A stretch of DNA of 35,198 nucleotides from QHXQ01 sp036389375. Lineage in GTDB: Bacteria > Acidobacteriota > Blastocatellia > Pyrinomonadales > Pyrinomonadaceae. This document shows, piece after piece, positions 15,376 to 24,137 of the stretch (the first letter of the stretch is position 1; each line of letters starts with the position of its first letter). The stretch covers positions 1 through 35,198 of the forward strand of contig DASVQA010000190.1 of NCBI GenBank assembly GCA_036389375.1, written 5' to 3'. Under the pieces are notes generated by a model, which saw nothing but the letters and a program-made list of their open reading frames with translations, did not search any database and was not told the DNA's origin. Position numbers and translations under genes: made by a program.

Positions 15376-15393
15376 GCAGGGCGCGCGCCCTGC
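15376..15393. repeat. 18-bp perfect palindrome in the divergent promoter region
   Basis: GCAGGGCGCGCGCCCTGC is fully self-complementary and lies in the 269-bp space between two divergent genes. A second small hairpin, GCCCGC/GCGGGC, is at 15417-15430. These may be an operator or just GC-rich structure. I see no good sigma-70 promoter in the gap. Confidence 0.4.
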
Positions 15394-15447
15394 ATTAACA
15401 TGCAGAGCAACCGAAAGCCCGCACGCGGGCGGCCCGATAGCTAACAG

Positions 15448-16866
15448 ATGCGAAACACGACTGCGGCGGCGCGTACCGTTCAGACGCGCCCACACGCGGC
15501 GCGGCGCAAAGACCTGCTGACCGCGCTCCTCATCTTCGCCAGCACCGCCCTCATCTTCCTCGCTTCGCACGTCCACCAGATGGCCGATTCCAGATACTCG
15601 ATCCTGCTCAGCCAGAGTCTCCTGCGGCAACACAGTTTCACGCTCGACAGCTACCGCTGGCCGCCGCAGACGCCGCGCCCGCAGGTCGGCTATAACTCTT
15701 ACGGCGACTTTTACCAACTTGAAACCGTCGGCGCGCACATCTACTACTTCTTCCCGCCCGGTAGTTCGCTGCTCTCTCTGCCTTACGTTGCGCTGCTCAA
15801 CGCCTGCGGCGTCTCCGCCGCGAACGCCGACGGCACATACAACCAGCGCGGCGAAGTGCTCATACAGGTCAGCCTCGCCGCATTGTTAATGGCGGGCCTC
15901 GCAGCCATATTCTTTTGCACGAGCCGGCTGCTGCTATCGTGGCGTTGGAGCGTCGCCGTCGCGCTCGGCGGCGCGCTCGGCACACAGGTTTGGAGTACGG
16001 CCTCGCGCGCGCTCTGGTCAGACACATGGGGCATCTTTCTGCTTGGGTTGGTCGTGTGGCAACTGCTGGCGGACGAGCGGCGCGCGGCGCGGCTGCGCCC
16101 CATGCTGCTGGCGACCACGCTCGCATGGCTCTACTTCGTCCGGCCGACCTACGCCATTCCTATCCTCGCCGTCACAATCTACCTGTGCCTTTATCGCCGC
16201 GCGCTGCTGCTTCCTTACGCGCTCGCGGGCGCGGCGTGGGCCGCCCTGCTCGCAGGTTATTCGCTCTACCACTTCGGCCAGCCGCTCCCGCACTACTACA
16301 GCGCGCGTCGGCTGCACTTCGGCGCGTTCCCCGTCGCCTTCGCCGGCAACCTCGTCAGCCCCGCGCGCGGTCTGCTCGTCTACGTGCCCGCGCTCATCTT
16401 TGTCGGCTACCTGTTGCTCCGCTACGCGCGCACGTTGCCGTGCCAGCGCCTCGCCGTCATGGCGGGCTGCGTCGTCGCCGCGCACCTCGTCATCGTGGCC
16501 GGCTTCGACCCATGGTGGGGCGGCCACAGCTACGGCCCGCGCTACACGACGGGGCTTGTGCCCTGGTTTGTGCTGCTGGCGATGATCGGGCTGAAGGGTA
16601 TGCAGAACCGGCAGGCGCAACTGCGCGCGGCCGGCGCGCAAGTTGACGGGCGCGCGCTCATCGTGTGCGGCGCGGTGCTGTTAGCTTTGAGCGTGCTGAT
16701 CAATGCGCGTGGGGCGCTGGCCCACGCAACGTGGCGGTGGAATGTGCAGCCGGTCAACGTGGATGAGCACCCGGAGCGCGTCTGGGACTGGCGCGACCCG
16801 CAATTTCTAGCGCGCGAGCGACCGGACAAAGATGAGGCAGGCAGATTGAGAGGTGAACAGAGATAA
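15448..16866 (+). CDS. Polytopic membrane protein, GT-C glycosyltransferase-like
   Basis: 472 residues with about ten predicted membrane segments (first at about 23-41, last at about 405-422). After the first segment comes an extracytoplasmic loop with HQMADSRYSILLSQSLLRQ, where Asp47 stands where GT-C enzymes such as PMT/ArnT-type mannosyl- and arabinosyltransferases keep a catalytic acid. YYFFPPGSSLLSLPY later resembles their PPL/PPG loop. It probably transfers a sugar from a polyprenyl-phosphate donor outside the membrane, but homology is inferred only from layout. The C-terminal tail is short and charged. The start ATG has no strong ribosome site. It is a single gene, convergent with the CYTH gene. 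Confidence 0.7.
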   Translation: MRNTTAAARTVQTRPHAARRKDLLTALLIFASTALIFLASHVHQMADSRYSILLSQSLLRQHSFTLDSYRWPPQTPRPQVGYNSYGDFYQLETVGAHIYYFFPPGSSLLSLPYVALLNACGVSAANADGTYNQRGEVLIQVSLAALLMAGLAAIFFCTSRLLLSWRWSVAVALGGALGTQVWSTASRALWSDTWGIFLLGLVVWQLLADERRAARLRPMLLATTLAWLYFVRPTYAIPILAVTIYLCLYRRALLLPYALAGAAWAALLAGYSLYHFGQPLPHYYSARRLHFGAFPVAFAGNLVSPARGLLVYVPALIFVGYLLLRYARTLPCQRLAVMAGCVVAAHLVIVAGFDPWWGGHSYGPRYTTGLVPWFVLLAMIGLKGMQNRQAQLRAAGAQVDGRALIVCGAVLLALSVLINARGALAHATWRWNVQPVNVDEHPERVWDWRDPQFLARERPDKDEAGRLRGEQR

Positions 16867-16874
16867 AGCTGCGC

Positions 16875-17438
16875 TTATTCAGTCTGCTGCACGGCCGGCT
16901 CGAAGCGCGCGGCGACGAGCGCGCCTTCGTGGACGCCGAAACGCGCGGTCAACTCTGGATAGGTCGCGTGCTCAACCTCGGTCGCAATCAGTTCAAGCTT
17001 GCGCTCGGCCGCATTGATCGCCGCCTCCGCGCCTTCGATCTCCACGAACCAGCCAAAGGGTAACTCATCCAGCACGACCTCTACTCCGTCCAGCAACCAC
17101 GTCTCACGCCGTTTCTCGTAGACCAGCGCGGGCGCGTAACCGAGCGCAGCGAGAATCGCCGCGAGCGCGTCGGCGTCCGCCACTTCCGTCTCGTCTTCGC
17201 GTTGCTGTTTGATCGGCGCGTCGCTCGTTAACCGCTCCTTGTAAGTCAACACGGCGCGCGCACCCACGCGGCGCAGGCGCAGCACGCACACACGCGGGTC
17301 AAATCCGGGCCCCGCGTAAAGCGTGTTCACTTCAAACTCAGTACCGCACGCCTGCGCGCCCACCAGCGCAAGCCGCGCCCGCAGCGCCGCAATTTGCGCG
17401 GCCGTCACACGATACTTTTTCTCGATCTCAGTCGCCAT
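16875..17438 (-). CDS. CYTH-fold protein (class IV adenylate cyclase / thiamine triphosphatase family)
   Basis: 187 residues from the ATG at 17438. The first residues, MATEIEKKYRV, contain the ExExK motif (Glu4, Glu6, Lys8) that defines the CYTH tunnel fold. Acidic and basic strand motifs follow, such as RLRRVGARAVLTYKE, EDETEV, EKRRETWLLDGVEVVLDELP and GWFVEIEG. Members hydrolyse or cyclise triphosphates (ThTP, PPPi, ATP) with divalent metal. Class IV cyclase activity is less likely than triphosphatase because most bacterial CYTH proteins of this size are tripolyphosphatases. It lies 57 bp behind the ABC permease on the same strand and may be co-transcribed. Confidence 0.88.
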   Translation of the reverse strand: MATEIEKKYRVTAAQIAALRARLALVGAQACGTEFEVNTLYAGPGFDPRVCVLRLRRVGARAVLTYKERLTSDAPIKQQREDETEVADADALAAILAALGYAPALVYEKRRETWLLDGVEVVLDELPFGWFVEIEGAEAAINAAERKLELIATEVEHATYPELTARFGVHEGALVAARFEPAVQQTE

Positions 17439-17495
17439 AAACCCTACGTCGGCAGGCAGCAGCGGCTTTACGGCTACTGCCCTTGTGCCCACTAT

Positions 17496-18836
17496 TCATT
17501 TCATTCTCGCCCAACGCAGCATTTCGGGGATGCTGGCGCGTTTGCCATACATCAGCATGCCGATGCGATAGACGCGCGCGGCGAGCCAGATTAAGAGCGC
17601 CACTGTGCCGAAACCGATGCCGAGCGAGAGCACGATCTGCCACATCGGCGGTGGCTCGGCGACGATGCGCGCCATCATCGTGATGGGCGCGGAGAACGGG
17701 ATGAGCGAGACGACTTGAGCGAACGTCGAGGTCGGGCTGCGGATCACCGGCACGGCCAGCCACAGGCTCGCAGCCAGCATAAAGACGACCGGCATGGAAA
17801 GCTGCCCGCCCTCCTGCGTCGTCGTCACCATCGCGCCGAGCAACAGGTAGATCGTCGCGTAGAGAAAATAGCCCATCAGGAAGAACAGCCCGGCGTAGAT
17901 GACGAGCGACGGCGCGACGGCCGGCAAATGTATGTTGCTGCTCGCCAGTGTGCTTGCACCGTAGAGCATCAGCAACAGGAACGCGACCGCCCAGATCGTG
18001 AACTGCGTCAGCGCGACGAGCGAGACGCCGATCAGCTTGCCGAGCATCAACGTGTTCGTATGCACGGACGAGAACAACAACTCTGTCAGCCGCGTCGCCT
18101 TCTCTTCGACGACCGCGCCAAGTATGACCTGCCCGTAGAGCAGGATCGTGATGTAGATAAAGAAGCCGATGCCGAACGCCAGTCCGAAACTGCCGCGCGC
18201 TTCGCCGCTCGCGCCGTCCGCGCCTGCGCGCCGCGTCGTCAGATTGATGGCGCGCGCCGAATCATGCACGAAGTCAAGGTTCACGCCCCGGTCGAGCAGG
18301 CGTTGCTCGCTAATGGCTTCGCTCAGGCGGCGCTTGATCTGCCCGGCCGTGAATTCGTCGCCGAGATTGCGCGCATAGTATTCCGCATGCCCCGTCTGAA
18401 GCACGTCCGGCGGCAGCACAACGTAGGCGTCCAACTCGTTGCGGCGCACGCGCTCATTCAGTTCGCGTTGCACGTCTGCCGGCGTGCGCCCCGCCGGCGC
18501 GACCTGCTCCACCACGAAGTCAAAATCGACCGGCGTCTTCCCCACCGCCCCGCGCGTCTCAGGCGCACGCGCAGACGCGTCTGCGTTCTCGCCCGCAGCA
18601 TCGCTCTCTTCTTCCGGCGCGCGCAGCAGTGCCTCGCGCACGCGCTCGTACATGCGTCCGGTCTCGTCCACGACGGCGACGCGCGTGGGCCCGCCCGCGT
18701 TGATCTGGAAGATGAGCGCGGGCACGACCGTGAAGCCGAGCATGAGCAGCGGGCCGAGCACTGTGGCCAACAGGAAGAAGCGCGTGCGGACGCGCTGCAC
18801 GTACTCGCGCCGGATGATGGCGAGCAATCTGGCCAT
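17496..18836 (-). CDS. ABC-2 type transporter permease (NatB-like)
   Basis: 446 residues. The N-terminus MARLLAIIRREYVQRVRTRFF and first membrane segment (about 22-44) are typical of ABC-2 permeases. A large extracytoplasmic domain (about 45-230) is followed by five or six membrane segments with the conserved GAVVEEKATRLTELLFSSVHT loop. This is the NatB/DUF3526-like layout known from sodium or drug efflux systems. The substrate is unknown. The ATG overlaps the TAA of the ATPase gene by one base (TAATG), so translation is coupled. Confidence 0.92.
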   Translation of the reverse strand: MARLLAIIRREYVQRVRTRFFLLATVLGPLLMLGFTVVPALIFQINAGGPTRVAVVDETGRMYERVREALLRAPEEESDAAGENADASARAPETRGAVGKTPVDFDFVVEQVAPAGRTPADVQRELNERVRRNELDAYVVLPPDVLQTGHAEYYARNLGDEFTAGQIKRRLSEAISEQRLLDRGVNLDFVHDSARAINLTTRRAGADGASGEARGSFGLAFGIGFFIYITILLYGQVILGAVVEEKATRLTELLFSSVHTNTLMLGKLIGVSLVALTQFTIWAVAFLLLMLYGASTLASSNIHLPAVAPSLVIYAGLFFLMGYFLYATIYLLLGAMVTTTQEGGQLSMPVVFMLAASLWLAVPVIRSPTSTFAQVVSLIPFSAPITMMARIVAEPPPMWQIVLSLGIGFGTVALLIWLAARVYRIGMLMYGKRASIPEMLRWARMK

Positions 18837-19747
18837 TAGTTTGCGCTCACTTTTTCGATGAAGATGTCGTTGAGGCTCGGCTCGATCAACTCGAATTTAG
18901 AGATGTGCGCGCCGGCCGCCACGAGGCGGCGCAGCAACTCCTGCGCGTCCGCCCCGTCGGCGAGCAACACCTCCGCTTCGTCGCTATGTTGTTTGACTGA
19001 GGCGACGAGCGCCGCATCGTGCAACACGCCGTCGCCGCCCGTCGCGCGCAACGCGATGGCGTTCCGGCCGTAGCTGCTCTTAATTTCGCGCAGGCTGCCG
19101 CCGAGCACTTTGTGCGCGCGATTGATCACGCAGATGTCGGCGCAGAGTTGTTCGGCCTGCGCCATGATGTGCGTCGAGAGGATGATGGTCTTGCCCGCCG
19201 CTTGCAGGTCGAGCACGGCCGTCTTCAGCGTTTCGACGCTGACGGGGTCAAGCCCGGAGAAAGGTTCGTCGAGGATGAGCAGGTCTGGATCGTGTAGAAC
19301 GGCGGCGATGAACTGCACCTTCTGCTGCATGCCCTTCGATAGCTCGTCCGTCTTCTTCAGTTTCCAGTCCGACAGCTTCATGCGTTCGAGCCAGTGCTCA
19401 ATCGCGCGTTCGGCCGCGCGCGCATCCATGCCCTTCAACTCGGCGAAGAAGCGCAACTGCTCGCCGACCTTCATCTTCTTATACAAGCCGCGTTCTTCGG
19501 GCAGATAACCGATGCGGTCGCGCAGGGCGGGCGTCATGGGCTGACCGAACACTGCGACGCGGCCTGTGTCGGGCGCAGTGATGCCGACGATCATGCGTAG
19601 GGTCGTCGTCTTGCCCGCGCCGTTCGGGCCGAGCAGCCCGAAGATGCGCCCGCGCCGCGCCTGCAAGCTTAAATCCTCGACGGCCACGAATTCGGCAAAC
19701 CGCTTCGACACACCGTCGAGCACCAGCGTCGCATCGGACTGACTCAA
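18836..19747 (-). CDS. ABC transporter ATP-binding protein (NatA-like)
   Basis: 303 residues; the TTG start at 19747 has GGAGGG about five bases upstream. Walker A is GPNGAGKTTTLR, the Q-loop region is GYLPEERGLYKKMKV, the signature is ELSKGMQQKVQFIAA, Walker B is LLILDEPFSGLDP, and the switch is STHIMAQAEQL. The GYLPEERGLY form is typical of the NatA subgroup. A C-terminal DUF4162-like domain (about 225-303, ending LNDIFIEKVSAN) completes it. It energises the permease encoded immediately downstream; direction is most likely export. Confidence 0.95.
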   Translation of the reverse strand: MSQSDATLVLDGVSKRFAEFVAVEDLSLQARRGRIFGLLGPNGAGKTTTLRMIVGITAPDTGRVAVFGQPMTPALRDRIGYLPEERGLYKKMKVGEQLRFFAELKGMDARAAERAIEHWLERMKLSDWKLKKTDELSKGMQQKVQFIAAVLHDPDLLILDEPFSGLDPVSVETLKTAVLDLQAAGKTIILSTHIMAQAEQLCADICVINRAHKVLGGSLREIKSSYGRNAIALRATGGDGVLHDAALVASVKQHSDEAEVLLADGADAQELLRRLVAAGAHISKFELIEPSLNDIFIEKVSAN

Positions 19748-19850
19748 ATCGTGCCCTCCAACCCGTACCGAACTTTCGCGTGTTTCGCCAGAAATGCGAG
19801 GGGTTATACGGGTGGGCGGCGATTAAAGTTCAGCACGAACCGGGCCGGCA

Positions 19851-19859
19851 TGCTAAGAT
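19851..19859 (+). promoter_or_regulatory. Candidate extended -10 box for the VWFA-related gene
   Basis: TGCTAAGAT is an extended -10 (TGn plus TAAGAT, four to five matches of six) located 39 bp before the start codon at 19898. No good -35 box is present, which is acceptable for extended -10 promoters. The 150-bp divergent gap also serves the ABC operon. Confidence 0.4.
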
Positions 19860-19897
19860 GTGCGCGTCTTCCTCCTTCGGTCTAGCAGGTAGCCCCC

Positions 19898-22216
19898 ATG
19901 CTTTCTTGCAACACACGCCAACGCACACGTCTCATCCTGTTATTGCTCTGTCTGTCTGCCGCCGGTGGCGCGCGGGCGCAAGGGCAACAGGAACCTGCAC
20001 CGCCGCCGGATGAGATCATACGTGTCAGCACGGAACTCGTGCAGACCGACGTGCTCGTCCTAGACAAGCAGGGCAAGTTTGTACCCAACCTGCGCGCCGA
20101 AGATTTCGAGTTGCGCGTGGACGGTAAGCCGCAGACGATTGCTTTCTTCGAGCGCATCCATGCCGGCAGCCTCAACGAGGAGGCGCAACTCGCAGCCGCG
20201 CGTGGCGGGCGCGACCGCGCGGCCAACGACACGGGCGGTGGTGCTGTCCGCCCGCTCGACCGTGGCCGCCTGATCTTCTTCTTCATAGACGATCTGCACC
20301 TCGCGCCCTCAAGTCTCGTCCGCACGCGCGATCTGTTGCTGCAATTCATCGAGAAGCAGTTGCGCCAGAACGATCAAGTAGCCATCGTGGCGACGAGCGG
20401 GCAGACCGGCTTTCTGCAACAACTAACCGACGATCAGGAGGTGCTGCGCGCCGCCATCCAGCGCCTCACTTACCGCGAATTAACCGCGCGCGACATGTCC
20501 TCGCCGCCCATGACCGCAATGGACGCGCTCAGCATCGAGCGCAACGACACGACGGTCGTCAGCGCCTTCGTGGATGCGACGATGCGCGAGATACCGGCGG
20601 TTGGCCGGCCCGGCGGTAACAACAGCGGCATCGCCGGCGGCGGGCCGAACAATCTATCGGCGCGCAACGTGGCCGAGAGCCAAGTCCGCGCGCGTGCGGC
20701 CCAACTCATGCAGCAGGTCACGGCCGTCGCCACGCAGACGCTCGGCAGCCTGCAAAGCCTCTTACGCACGACGGCGCAACTGCCCGGCCGCAAGCTGGTC
20801 TATTTCATCTCGGACGGCTTCGTGCTTAATACCGGGCAGGGCGAAGTGCTCGACCGTCTGCGCCGCGTGACGGATGCAGCCGTGCGCGCCGGGGTGGTCG
20901 TCTATACGCTCGACGCGCGCGGGCTGTCGGCCGCAATTCCCGGCGTGCCCGACGCGAGCGGCGGGCGCACCATTGACCCGACCGGCCGGCTGGCGCTCAG
21001 CACCGGCAACGAAAACACCGCGCTGCAAGAGCCTTTGCGCGTCATCGCGGGCGACACAGGGGGGCGCGCCATGCTCAACACCAACGCGCTCAAGGATGCG
21101 TTGACGCAGGCGCTCGAAGAGACATCCGTCTATTACCTGTTGGCGTGGCGGCCCGCGCAGGACGAGATGCGCGGCGGTCGTTTCCGCCGCATTGACGTGG
21201 AGGTGAAAAGTCGCCCGGAGTTGAGCGTCCTCGTGCAGCGCGGCTTCTTCACTACGCCGCCGCCGGACGAGCAGCCGCGCAAGCGCGATGAAGCCAAGCG
21301 CGAGAAGCGGCCGCCCGCAGCGGCCGGCACGCTGACCGGCAACGCTTCGACCACCACGCTCGCGCCACCCGAAGCGGCGCTGCCGCACCCTTCGCTGCTG
21401 ACCGCGCTCCGCGCTTACGCGCCCCGCACGGCACTGCCGACTGCGCTTACGCTCAACTACTTCAACACGCAGCAGCATGGCTTGCTGCTCGCCAGTTCGC
21501 TGCAAGTCGCGGTCGAGCCGCCCCCGCCGGGGCAGAACAGGCATGTGGATTTGATCGGCGCGATCTATAACGCGCAGGGCGACCCGACCAGTTCCTTCGA
21601 GCGCCACATCACCGTCACGCCGAAGCAGCCGGGCGACGCGGCAGCCCCGGCGACGGCGCAGCCCGGGACGCCTGAAGCGCAGCGCATAGTCATCACACAC
21701 CAGATAAAGATCACGCCCGGCATCTATCAGGTGCGCATCGCCTCGCGTGAAGTTGAGACGGGCCACACGGGCAGCGCCACGCAATGGATCACGATCCCCG
21801 CGCTCGACGGCGGCAAGCTGGCCATGAGCAGCATCTTTCTCGGCGAGCGTCCACGCGTGGAGACTTCGACCGATCCGGCCGCGCCCTCGGCGGCGCTCGT
21901 CAATCCCGACCGCCATTTTTCGCGCGCCTCCGTCCTGCGCTTCATCCTCTACATCTACAACGCGGCGCGCGCCGGGCAGACCACCCCGCCCGACGTGGCG
22001 CTGCAACTGCAAGTCTTCCGCGATGATCAACCCGTCATCACGACGCCGCTACGCAAAGTCCAGGTTGAAGGTCTGACCGACTTCAGCGTGCTCCCCTACG
22101 CAGCCGAACTGAACCTGAGCGACCTGCCCGCCGGGCACTACGTCCTGCGCGCCGCCGCAATTGATCGCACAGCCAAAACCAGCGCCCTGCAACACGTTAA
22201 ATTCACGGTTGATTGA
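19898..22216 (+). CDS. VWFA-related secreted protein of the acidobacterial type (TIGR03436-like)
   Basis: 772 residues. The signal peptide ends at ARA|QG (Ala27). The mature start EIIRVSTELVQTDVLVLDKQGKFVPNLRAEDFELR is the Ig-like lead-in seen in this family, followed by a VWA domain (about 85-430) with FFFIDDLHLAPSSL in place of the DxSxS metal site, PGRKLVYFISDGF, GVVVYTLDARGL and TGGRAMLNT. The segment SVYYLLAWRP and a Pro-rich linker lead to a beta-rich C-terminal domain (about 490-772). Function is unknown; these proteins are thought to act in the envelope, possibly binding protein or matrix. Its last 11 codons are nearly identical to the end of the next gene. Confidence 0.9.
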   Translation: MLSCNTRQRTRLILLLLCLSAAGGARAQGQQEPAPPPDEIIRVSTELVQTDVLVLDKQGKFVPNLRAEDFELRVDGKPQTIAFFERIHAGSLNEEAQLAAARGGRDRAANDTGGGAVRPLDRGRLIFFFIDDLHLAPSSLVRTRDLLLQFIEKQLRQNDQVAIVATSGQTGFLQQLTDDQEVLRAAIQRLTYRELTARDMSSPPMTAMDALSIERNDTTVVSAFVDATMREIPAVGRPGGNNSGIAGGGPNNLSARNVAESQVRARAAQLMQQVTAVATQTLGSLQSLLRTTAQLPGRKLVYFISDGFVLNTGQGEVLDRLRRVTDAAVRAGVVVYTLDARGLSAAIPGVPDASGGRTIDPTGRLALSTGNENTALQEPLRVIAGDTGGRAMLNTNALKDALTQALEETSVYYLLAWRPAQDEMRGGRFRRIDVEVKSRPELSVLVQRGFFTTPPPDEQPRKRDEAKREKRPPAAAGTLTGNASTTTLAPPEAALPHPSLLTALRAYAPRTALPTALTLNYFNTQQHGLLLASSLQVAVEPPPPGQNRHVDLIGAIYNAQGDPTSSFERHITVTPKQPGDAAAPATAQPGTPEAQRIVITHQIKITPGIYQVRIASREVETGHTGSATQWITIPALDGGKLAMSSIFLGERPRVETSTDPAAPSAALVNPDRHFSRASVLRFILYIYNAARAGQTTPPDVALQLQVFRDDQPVITTPLRKVQVEGLTDFSVLPYAAELNLSDLPAGHYVLRAAAIDRTAKTSALQHVKFTVD
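22179..22212 (+). repeat. 34-bp 3'-end repeat, copy 1 (VWFA gene)
   Basis: This end of the VWFA gene matches 24058-24091 at 31 of 34 positions and in the same reading frame. It encodes SALQHVKFT plus one or two residues and stops just before the stop codon. Confidence 0.9.
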
Positions 22217-22361
22217 CGCCGCCGCAAGGTTTCGGACTAGCTCAGGCACGGCCACAAGCAAGCGCCACGCATGGGCTGTTTCTGTCTTCGCGTCCCTGTC
22301 CGGCGGCTCGCGTGGTTTACGTGTCTGCCGTTTAGGTGCGCCCCTTGAACGATGAAAGTGA

Positions 22362-22390
22362 TTGACTTGCGCTCGATTTTGGCATAAAAA
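22362..22390 (+). promoter_or_regulatory. Candidate sigma-70-type promoter for mltF
   Basis: TTGACT (22362-22367, five of six) and TAAAAA (22385-22390, four of six) are spaced by exactly 17 bp in the 268-bp gap before the mltF-like gene. The predicted transcript would have a leader of about 88 bases. Confidence 0.5.
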
Positions 22391-22484
22391 CCTCTCGCCC
22401 CCCGCTCGCAAATCCCCTGCAACAAGTTCCCGTTCAACTAGAGCCTCAGGCGCTCGTCCCCGCGAACGTAAAACCCGACGATCC

Positions 22485-24095
22485 ATGCGCAGCCACACCC
22501 GCTTACTAACGCTCAGCCTACTGGCGCTCTCATGCTTCATCACAACCACCTGCCACCGGCATCAAGCGCACGCAACGCTCGAAGCGGTTGATCCGATTGA
22601 CCGCCGGTCTAACCTGACGGTCGGCGCGCCGGTCGAACGCGATCTGGCCGAGATTAAAACGGCGGGCACGTTGACCGTGCTTGCGCCCTACAACTCGACC
22701 ACCTATTTCATCTATCGCGGCGAACCGTTCGGCTACGAATACGAACTGTTGCAAGCCTTCGCTAAAGAGCAGGGCGTGGCGTTGAAGATGGTCGTCGTCA
22801 CCGACCCGAAAAGTCTCTACTCGCTGCTCAACAGTGGCGAGGGCGACCTCGCCGCCGGTCGGCTCGTGCCGACGCCGGAGGACGAGGCGAAGGTCACATT
22901 CACGCGCGCCCTCTATCGCACCGAGCCGGCCCTTGTGCAGCAGGCGCAGACGCCCGCCGCCCTGACGAAAGGCGCGGAGCAGGCCATCAAACCCGGCCCC
23001 GCCGACGAGTCGCCCGAAGTGGACATACAGGCGCGGCTCATTACCCGCCCCGCGCAGTTGGCCGGGCAGACCGTCACCGTGCCGGAGAAATCGCCCTATC
23101 GCCGCACGCTCATCGAACTATCAGACGACATTTCGGGCGACGTGCGCGTCGTCGAACTGGGCGGCGAGATTCAGGACGAGGGCTTGGCGCAAAAGGTGGC
23201 GCGCGGTGAAGTGCAGTTCACCGTCATGCAGGACAATCTGGCGGAACTGAAAGAGGCGGAGTTCAAGAATCTCAAGGTGCGCCCCATCGTCGGGCGCGCG
23301 CACAGCGTGGCGTGGGCGGCGCGCAAGAACTCGCCGGAGCTAGTGCGCCAACTCAACGAATGGATCGAGCGCAAGCAGAACGGCACGTTGTTCGACCGGC
23401 TCTACAAAAAATACTTCATTGACCTGCGCACACACGTCGAGCATGTGTCGAGCGAGTATCTCACTTCGGCCACAGGCAAACTCTGCGAATACGACGACCT
23501 GCTCAAAGAGCACGCGCCGCAACTAGAATGGGACTGGCGGCTGCTGGCCGCGCAGACTTATCAGGAGTCGCACTTCAAACCCGACGCGCGTTCGTGGGCA
23601 GGCGCGGTCGGCCTGCTGCAACTCATGCCAGCGACGGCGCGGCAATTCGGCGTGCAGAATCCGCTCGACCCGGCGGACAACGTGCAGGGGGCGGTCAAGT
23701 TTCTGGCGTGGCTCAATCGTTACTGGCAGGAGCGCATCCCCGACGAAGACGAGCGGCTGAAGTTTATCTTAGCCTCTTACAACTGCGGCGCGGGGCACGT
23801 GGACGACGCGCAACGGCTGACGGAGAAGTACGGCGGGAATCCGCAATCGTGGGATGATGTCTCTTACTGGCTGTTGCAGGTGTCGAGCCAGCAATACGCG
23901 ACCGACCCGGTCGTGAAGTTCGGCTTCTGTCGCGGCATCGAGCCGGTCAACTACGTCAGCCTCATCCTTGAACGCTTCGACCACTACAAACAGTTCGTCG
24001 CGCGCCGCGACCAGCAAACCGACAGGCACAGCGCACAAGCCTGCGCACAACCGGCGGCCAGCGCCCTACAGCACGTTAAATTCACGCTTGAGTAA
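22485..24095 (+). CDS. MltF-type lytic transglycosylase with periplasmic-binding domain
   Basis: 536 residues from the ATG at 22485. The N-terminus is hydrophobic (LLTLSLLALSCFITTTC); Cys17 or Cys23 could be lipidated but neither lipobox is ideal. Residues of about 55-315 form a solute-binding domain type 3 (AEIKTAGTLTVLAPYN, GEPFGYEYELLQAFAKEQGV), followed by an SLT domain with YQESHFKPDARSWAGAVGLL, where Glu361 is the expected catalytic acid, LLQLMPATARQFGV and FILASYNCGAGHV. This matches MltF, which cleaves peptidoglycan glycan strands to anhydromuramyl ends, with the first domain acting as regulator. The last residues, ASALQHVKFTLE, do not belong to the SLT domain and copy the end of the VWFA gene. 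Confidence 0.9.
   Translation: MRSHTRLLTLSLLALSCFITTTCHRHQAHATLEAVDPIDRRSNLTVGAPVERDLAEIKTAGTLTVLAPYNSTTYFIYRGEPFGYEYELLQAFAKEQGVALKMVVVTDPKSLYSLLNSGEGDLAAGRLVPTPEDEAKVTFTRALYRTEPALVQQAQTPAALTKGAEQAIKPGPADESPEVDIQARLITRPAQLAGQTVTVPEKSPYRRTLIELSDDISGDVRVVELGGEIQDEGLAQKVARGEVQFTVMQDNLAELKEAEFKNLKVRPIVGRAHSVAWAARKNSPELVRQLNEWIERKQNGTLFDRLYKKYFIDLRTHVEHVSSEYLTSATGKLCEYDDLLKEHAPQLEWDWRLLAAQTYQESHFKPDARSWAGAVGLLQLMPATARQFGVQNPLDPADNVQGAVKFLAWLNRYWQERIPDEDERLKFILASYNCGAGHVDDAQRLTEKYGGNPQSWDDVSYWLLQVSSQQYATDPVVKFGFCRGIEPVNYVSLILERFDHYKQFVARRDQQTDRHSAQACAQPAASALQHVKFTLE
24058..24091 (+). repeat. 34-bp 3'-end repeat, copy 2 (mltF gene)
   Basis: The second copy of the shared 3' end, differing from 22179-22212 at three positions and kept in frame. 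Preceded by a His/Gln/Ala-rich tail (about residues 505-524) of low complexity that links it to the SLT domain. Confidence 0.9.
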
Positions 24096-24137
24096 GCTCG
24101 CGCGGTCAACGTTGTCGCGGGTCTCGTTTGTGTCAGC

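Noticed and set aside
17715..18839. A 374-codon open frame on the plus strand opposite the ABC permease
   Set aside because: Antisense shadow of the permease, composed mostly of Arg, Gln, Asp and His.
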